From JABMPJ01 sp964345005 (GTDB taxonomy: Bacteria; Verrucomicrobiota; Kiritimatiellia; UBA8416; JABMPJ01), in the NCBI GenBank assembly GCA_964345005.1, contig CAYFPQ010000103.1, positions 1 through 8,855 on the forward strand: DNA of 8,855 nt, in the 5' to 3' direction. How positions within the stretch are numbered: the stretch's first letter is position 1; each line of letters starts with the position of its first letter. The notes beneath the pieces are model-generated. The model worked only from the letters and a program-made list of their open reading frames with translations. It was not told where the DNA came from and searched no databases. Below are positions 6,257 to 8,855 of this stretch, piece after piece. A program made the translations under genes and the position numbers.

Positions 6257-7773
6257 TGCAAGGCGCAGGATGCAGGATGCAGGATGCAAGATGCAGGGCG
6301 CTCAGCCTCATTGCGATGCTGAGTGTTGCTCTCACGGGACTTGCCTTTGCCGCAGTTGACCCGGCGGGAACAGTGGTTGCGCTGGAAGGAACGGCCTCAG
6401 CCGTCAACCAGGATGGCGCACGGCGTGCCCTCGCGGTTCAGAGCCCTATATTCCCGCTGGATACGATTATAACGGCGGAAGCCAGCAAGCTGCAGATCAT
6501 GTTCAGCGACGATTCGCTCGTGTCACAGGGCGAGAAGAGCGAACTGGTCATCGACGAGTACGTCTATGATCCCTCGCGCAAATCACGCAATCGGGCTAAG
6601 CTGGGAATCACCAAAGGACTCTTCCGCGTAGTGACCGACAAGATCACAAAGCTGAATCCCAAGCGATTCAAGGTCAAGACACGCATGGCCACGATCGGCA
6701 TTCGGGGATGCGACGTCGGCTTCAATATCCAACCGGACGAGGAAGACATCTACGTCATTACACTGGAGGGCGATGAAAAGGTCGGTGTGAAGAGCACGGT
6801 TCCGGCCGGCGGCAGCGGTGGATGGTCCATCTTTCGCATCGGGCGCAAGGGGAGCAAGGACGGCGCAGAGATACTGATAGACGAGTCGCGCAAGATGGTC
6901 CTTCTACGCCGGGGCAAAAAGGTGCAAGTGCTGGAGTTGCCTCCCGACCTGTTGACAAGGTTCCTGAACGCCGTGGAGGCGGGTTTCGGCATCTCGCAGC
7001 TTGGTTTCGAGGATGACGGACCTCCGGGAGGCGATCTACTGGCCTGGCTTTCGAGCTTCGTCCCCAAGGCCGGCGCCACGCCCCCGCCCGGTCCACCGCC
7101 GCCACCCGGACTGAAGCCTCCCGACCCACCACCGCCGCCACCACCGCCCCCCAAACCGCCCAAGCGGCCCGAGCCTGAGGAAGAGGAGGAAGAAGAACCC
7201 TCACCCGTCTTTACGCTCATCGACGAAGGAACAGACTGGGCTTGGGGCAAGTGGACGCTGGAAGGCGATTTACTCTTCTACGATTTTGATAGCTATACCG
7301 AACTTGGCGATGACTTCGGGACCTTTGTCGACGGCTTGGAAGGATCCTCCTATTTCCTGATGGGAGAAGACGGTGCCGCGGCGCGAATCTTCGACGGAGA
7401 CCAGATCACAGGCGTTGAAGGGTCCTGCTACGTGGAAGTGAGCATCGTCGAAGGAGATGCCGACTGGTATGGCAGCGTCTCGATGGACAACGAGGGCGGT
7501 GATTCGCTGTCTTTCGAGGCCAGTGGAGACGTCACGGCCGGCGGCTCGTTTTCCGGGTCGACAACAAGCTATGACCTGGACTTTCAGGGAGACACATTCA
7601 CAGCGCCCGATTCCGAGAATATCGACGGCGATATCGTGGGCGTCGGCGACATCACCGGTGCCGTCGGCTGGTTCGATTTCACGCAGCTTGGCGCCGGGGT
7701 CGATGGTGCCGACATCGAAATAGAAGGCCTGTTTGCCACTGACCTGGAAGAGGCATACGAGACCCCACAGTAA
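6256..7773 (+). CDS. Secreted FecR-domain protein with proline-rich linker and Gly/Asp-rich C-terminal domain
   Basis: This encodes 505 residues from ATG 6256. Its signal peptide has a hydrophobic core (about 15-31, ALSLIAMLSVALTGLAFA) with a likely signal peptidase I site after AFA (32); there is no lipobox cysteine. Residues about 38-180 form a FecR domain: an early GTVVALEGTAS, a central DSLVSQGEKSELVID, and RMATIGIRGCDVGFNI (143-158), where the usual RGT is RGC. A proline-rich linker (about 275-303) and a Glu run (308-314) lead to a C-terminal domain (about 318-505) full of Gly, Asp, Ser and aromatics (GSFSGSTTSYDLDF, GDIVGVGDITG, IEIEGLF), probably beta-rich. FecR domains outside iron regulation occur in extracytoplasmic structural or sensory proteins. 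Its overlap with the Slam-like gene makes it the obvious candidate cargo. The first 14 residues are encoded by a heptad repeat. Confidence 0.88.
   Translation: MQGAGCRMQDARCRALSLIAMLSVALTGLAFAAVDPAGTVVALEGTASAVNQDGARRALAVQSPIFPLDTIITAEASKLQIMFSDDSLVSQGEKSELVIDEYVYDPSRKSRNRAKLGITKGLFRVVTDKITKLNPKRFKVKTRMATIGIRGCDVGFNIQPDEEDIYVITLEGDEKVGVKSTVPAGGSGGWSIFRIGRKGSKDGAEILIDESRKMVLLRRGKKVQVLELPPDLLTRFLNAVEAGFGISQLGFEDDGPPGGDLLAWLSSFVPKAGATPPPGPPPPPGLKPPDPPPPPPPPPKPPKRPEPEEEEEEEPSPVFTLIDEGTDWAWGKWTLEGDLLFYDFDSYTELGDDFGTFVDGLEGSSYFLMGEDGAAARIFDGDQITGVEGSCYVEVSIVEGDADWYGSVSMDNEGGDSLSFEASGDVTAGGSFSGSTTSYDLDFQGDTFTAPDSENIDGDIVGVGDITGAVGWFDFTQLGAGVDGADIEIEGLFATDLEEAYETPQ
6265..6299 (+). repeat. Tandem heptanucleotide array (GCAGGAT) inside a coding start
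   Basis: Five abutting 7-base units run GCAGGAT, GCAGGAT, GCAGGAT, GCAAGAT and GCAGGGC. Three are perfect, the fourth has one mismatch and the last has two. The array begins 9 bases after the ATG of the FecR-protein gene and encodes its polar N-terminus (MQGAGCRMQDARCR, residues 1-14) directly before the hydrophobic signal-peptide core. In the antisense frame the same repeat reads CILHLASCILHPAPC. Confidence 0.85.
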
Positions 7774-7791
7774 CCCACATCCGGAACCGGC

Positions 7792-8811
7792 ATGGGATTG
7801 AGCAGGATATTCAGCCGACGGATGCTCAGGCGGGTGCCGCTGGTCTGGACGGTCGGGTGCGTGATCATCCTCGCTTGCCTTGCCCTGTTCATTCTCGGTT
7901 TGGACGTGGTCGACGCGCTTTCGGACAAGCTGTACGACGCACTCCTCAGGCAGACCCACGACGATCCGAAGTCGGGACGTGTAGCAATCGTCGACATTGA
8001 CGAGAAGAGCCTGGAACAGCTGGGCCAGTGGCCCTGGCCGCGCCACCTGACCGCGTTGCTGACCGCCAAGGTATTCGAAGGCAATCCGTCCGTAGTCGCA
8101 TTCGATATTCTCTTCGCGGAGCCAGACCGGACGTCGCCCAACCAGATCCGCAAGGATCTCGCGCGCGATCTGAAGCTGGATGTCGAGATTAAGGGCATCC
8201 CAGACGACATGGAGGACTACGACCTCCTGCTCGCCAATGCCCTGCGCAGAGGCAACTCGCTCCTGGGGTGCTTTATGCACGCAACGCCGAGCGTCGTGGC
8301 CGAGGCGCCCGAGGACTCCGACCCCCTCTACGACGGCTCCCGGCTCTTTTTGCGCGGACCCAGTGGTGTCGAGATAAACAGGGATCTGACACAAGCGAAG
8401 GACGTTACCGTTTCCATTCCAAAACTACGCGAAGCCGCAGGTACGGCTTTCTTCAATGCTGCGGTTGACGCGGACAATGTCGTGCGCCGAAACCCTTTGA
8501 TCTGGGCGTGCGGACCGCAGCGGATCTATCCCTCCCTGGCGCTGGAGGCCGTACGACTGGACCTTGGATTTGGCCAATGCATGATCGAGTATGACGAAGG
8601 TGGATTGGTCCAGCTCCGACTACGGGACCTGGCCATTCCTTGCACCAAGACCGGCAGGCTTGTGGTCAACTACCGGACAGTTGAGGAGAACCCGAACACG
8701 GGCTTGCCTTCGTCATTTCCCAGTTACTCGGCCGCCGATTTCATCGATGGCACGGTCGACGCGAATGTACTAAGCAACAAGATCGTGTTCGTGGGCACAT
8801 CGGTCGAGTAG
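7792..8811 (+). CDS. CHASE2-domain sensor protein, truncated by an antisense group II intron
   Basis: The open frame is 339 codons, but only the first 337 (to base 8802) are native; V338, E339 and the TAG come from the intron. A transmembrane helix (about residues 17-38) is followed by an extracytoplasmic CHASE2 domain: SDKLYDALLR (44-53), VAIVDIDEKSLEQLGQWPWPR (64-84), VAFDILFAEPDR, AAVDADNVVRRNPL (about 224-237), PSLALEAVRLDLG and NKIVFVGTS (329-337). CHASE2 proteins sense an unknown extracytoplasmic cue and normally continue through a GLxD segment, further membrane helices and a cytoplasmic cyclase, kinase or phosphatase domain; all of this is missing here. The gene starts 18 bases after the FecR-protein stop, with only a weak ribosome binding site. 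FecR-CHASE2 pairs occur elsewhere, so the cluster is probably ancestral and the break recent. Confidence 0.88.
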   Translation: MGLSRIFSRRMLRRVPLVWTVGCVIILACLALFILGLDVVDALSDKLYDALLRQTHDDPKSGRVAIVDIDEKSLEQLGQWPWPRHLTALLTAKVFEGNPSVVAFDILFAEPDRTSPNQIRKDLARDLKLDVEIKGIPDDMEDYDLLLANALRRGNSLLGCFMHATPSVVAEAPEDSDPLYDGSRLFLRGPSGVEINRDLTQAKDVTVSIPKLREAAGTAFFNAAVDADNVVRRNPLIWACGPQRIYPSLALEAVRLDLGFGQCMIEYDEGGLVQLRLRDLAIPCTKTGRLVVNYRTVEENPNTGLPSSFPSYSAADFIDGTVDANVLSNKIVFVGTSVE

Positions 8812-8855
8812 CCAGGGGGCGTCTCCGCCCCCCAGCTCTCACAGAACCGGACTTG
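8803..8855 (-). mobile_element. 3' end of a group II intron (domain V half, complete domain VI), antisense to the CHASE2 gene
   Basis: Read on the minus strand, 8855-8844 is CAAGTCCGGTTC, the 3' strand of a domain V hairpin (compare the usual gCAcGTaCGGTTC). After a TGT linker, domain VI folds as GAG (8840-8838) with CTC (8808-8806), a single bulged A at 8809, then a continuous 12-bp stem (8837-8826 with 8810-8821, including two G-U wobbles) closed by a GAGA (GNRA) tetraloop at 8825-8822. The bulged A is 7 bases from the 3' end, as expected for the lariat branch point, and the intron ends ...GAC, fitting the A-Y 3' terminus. The boundary is therefore 8803/8802. The rest of the intron, presumably with a reverse transcriptase, lies to the right of the window. 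Confidence 0.85.

Noticed and set aside
5462..6289. A 275-codon minus-strand frame opposite the Slam-like gene
   Set aside because: It starts in the heptad array and is a mirror of the barrel-coding region; no protein features of its own.
6256..6360. Lipoprotein signal peptide for the FecR protein, since surface lipoproteins are classic Slam cargo
   Set aside because: No cysteine follows the hydrophobic core; the region ends LTGLAFA-AVDP, a signal peptidase I type site. The two early cysteines lie before the core.
7270..8394. A 374-codon open frame on the minus strand opposite the FecR and CHASE2 genes
   Set aside because: It runs across the junction of two well-supported plus-strand genes, matches no family I recognise, and is what GC-rich codon bias produces on the opposite strand.
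8803..8855. Reading the right-hand boundary as the 5' start of a group II intron on the plus strand, which would allow splicing of CHASE2
   Set aside because: The plus strand begins GTCGAG rather than GUGYG, while the minus strand gives a complete domain VI with bulged A, a domain V 3' strand and an A-Y terminus.
1..8855. tRNA, rRNA, CRISPR array or riboswitch
   Set aside because: I saw no cloverleaf, rRNA-like stretch, or regularly spaced repeats with unique spacers. The heptad arrays are contiguous with no spacers.

Overview
This looks like a stretch of chromosome from an uncultured diderm (Gram-negative) bacterium. A beta-barrel outer-membrane protein ending in Phe and a CHASE2 sensor imply two membranes. 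The lineage is uncertain. The dispersed repeats built of 7-base units, including the kind whose spurious translation reads 'NIQQ...' / 'WMLDIE', remind me of Kiritimatiellota/Verrucomicrobia-type (PVC) genomes. That is recollection, not a placement.

Layout. (1) Bases 1-404, plus strand: the 3' end of an unidentified gene overlaps a 107-aa beta-sandwich protein, followed by an 11-bp hairpin. (2) Bases 466-4617, minus strand. In transcription order these are a DUF6868-like membrane protein, a 177-aa two-TM protein, a bifunctional PabB-PabC fusion (folate pathway) overlapping it by 4 bases, a heptad-repeat element that supplies the end of pabB, an Ldh2-type malate/lactate dehydrogenase, and a 72-aa cysteine-rich protein flanked by inverted heptad repeats. 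(3) Bases 4618-4816: a divergent intergenic region with one candidate promoter in each direction. (4) Bases 4817-8802, plus strand: a tight operon of a Slam-like TPR/beta-barrel outer-membrane protein, a secreted FecR-domain protein with a proline-rich linker and a C-terminal Gly/Asp-rich domain, and a CHASE2 sensor. (5) Bases 8803-8855, minus strand: the 3' end of a group II intron (half of domain V and all of domain VI with its bulged branch-point A), inserted antisense into the CHASE2 gene and truncating it.

The two most interesting points are as follows. First, the Slam-like translocator and the FecR protein have overlapping stop and start codons, which suggests an exporter-cargo pair in which the cargo carries a FecR domain and is wired to a CHASE2 signalling protein. 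Second, that sensor has been interrupted by a retroelement in the non-spliceable orientation. In addition, three sequence-distinct heptanucleotide repeat families occur here; one encodes the start of a signal peptide and another encodes the C-terminus of PabB.
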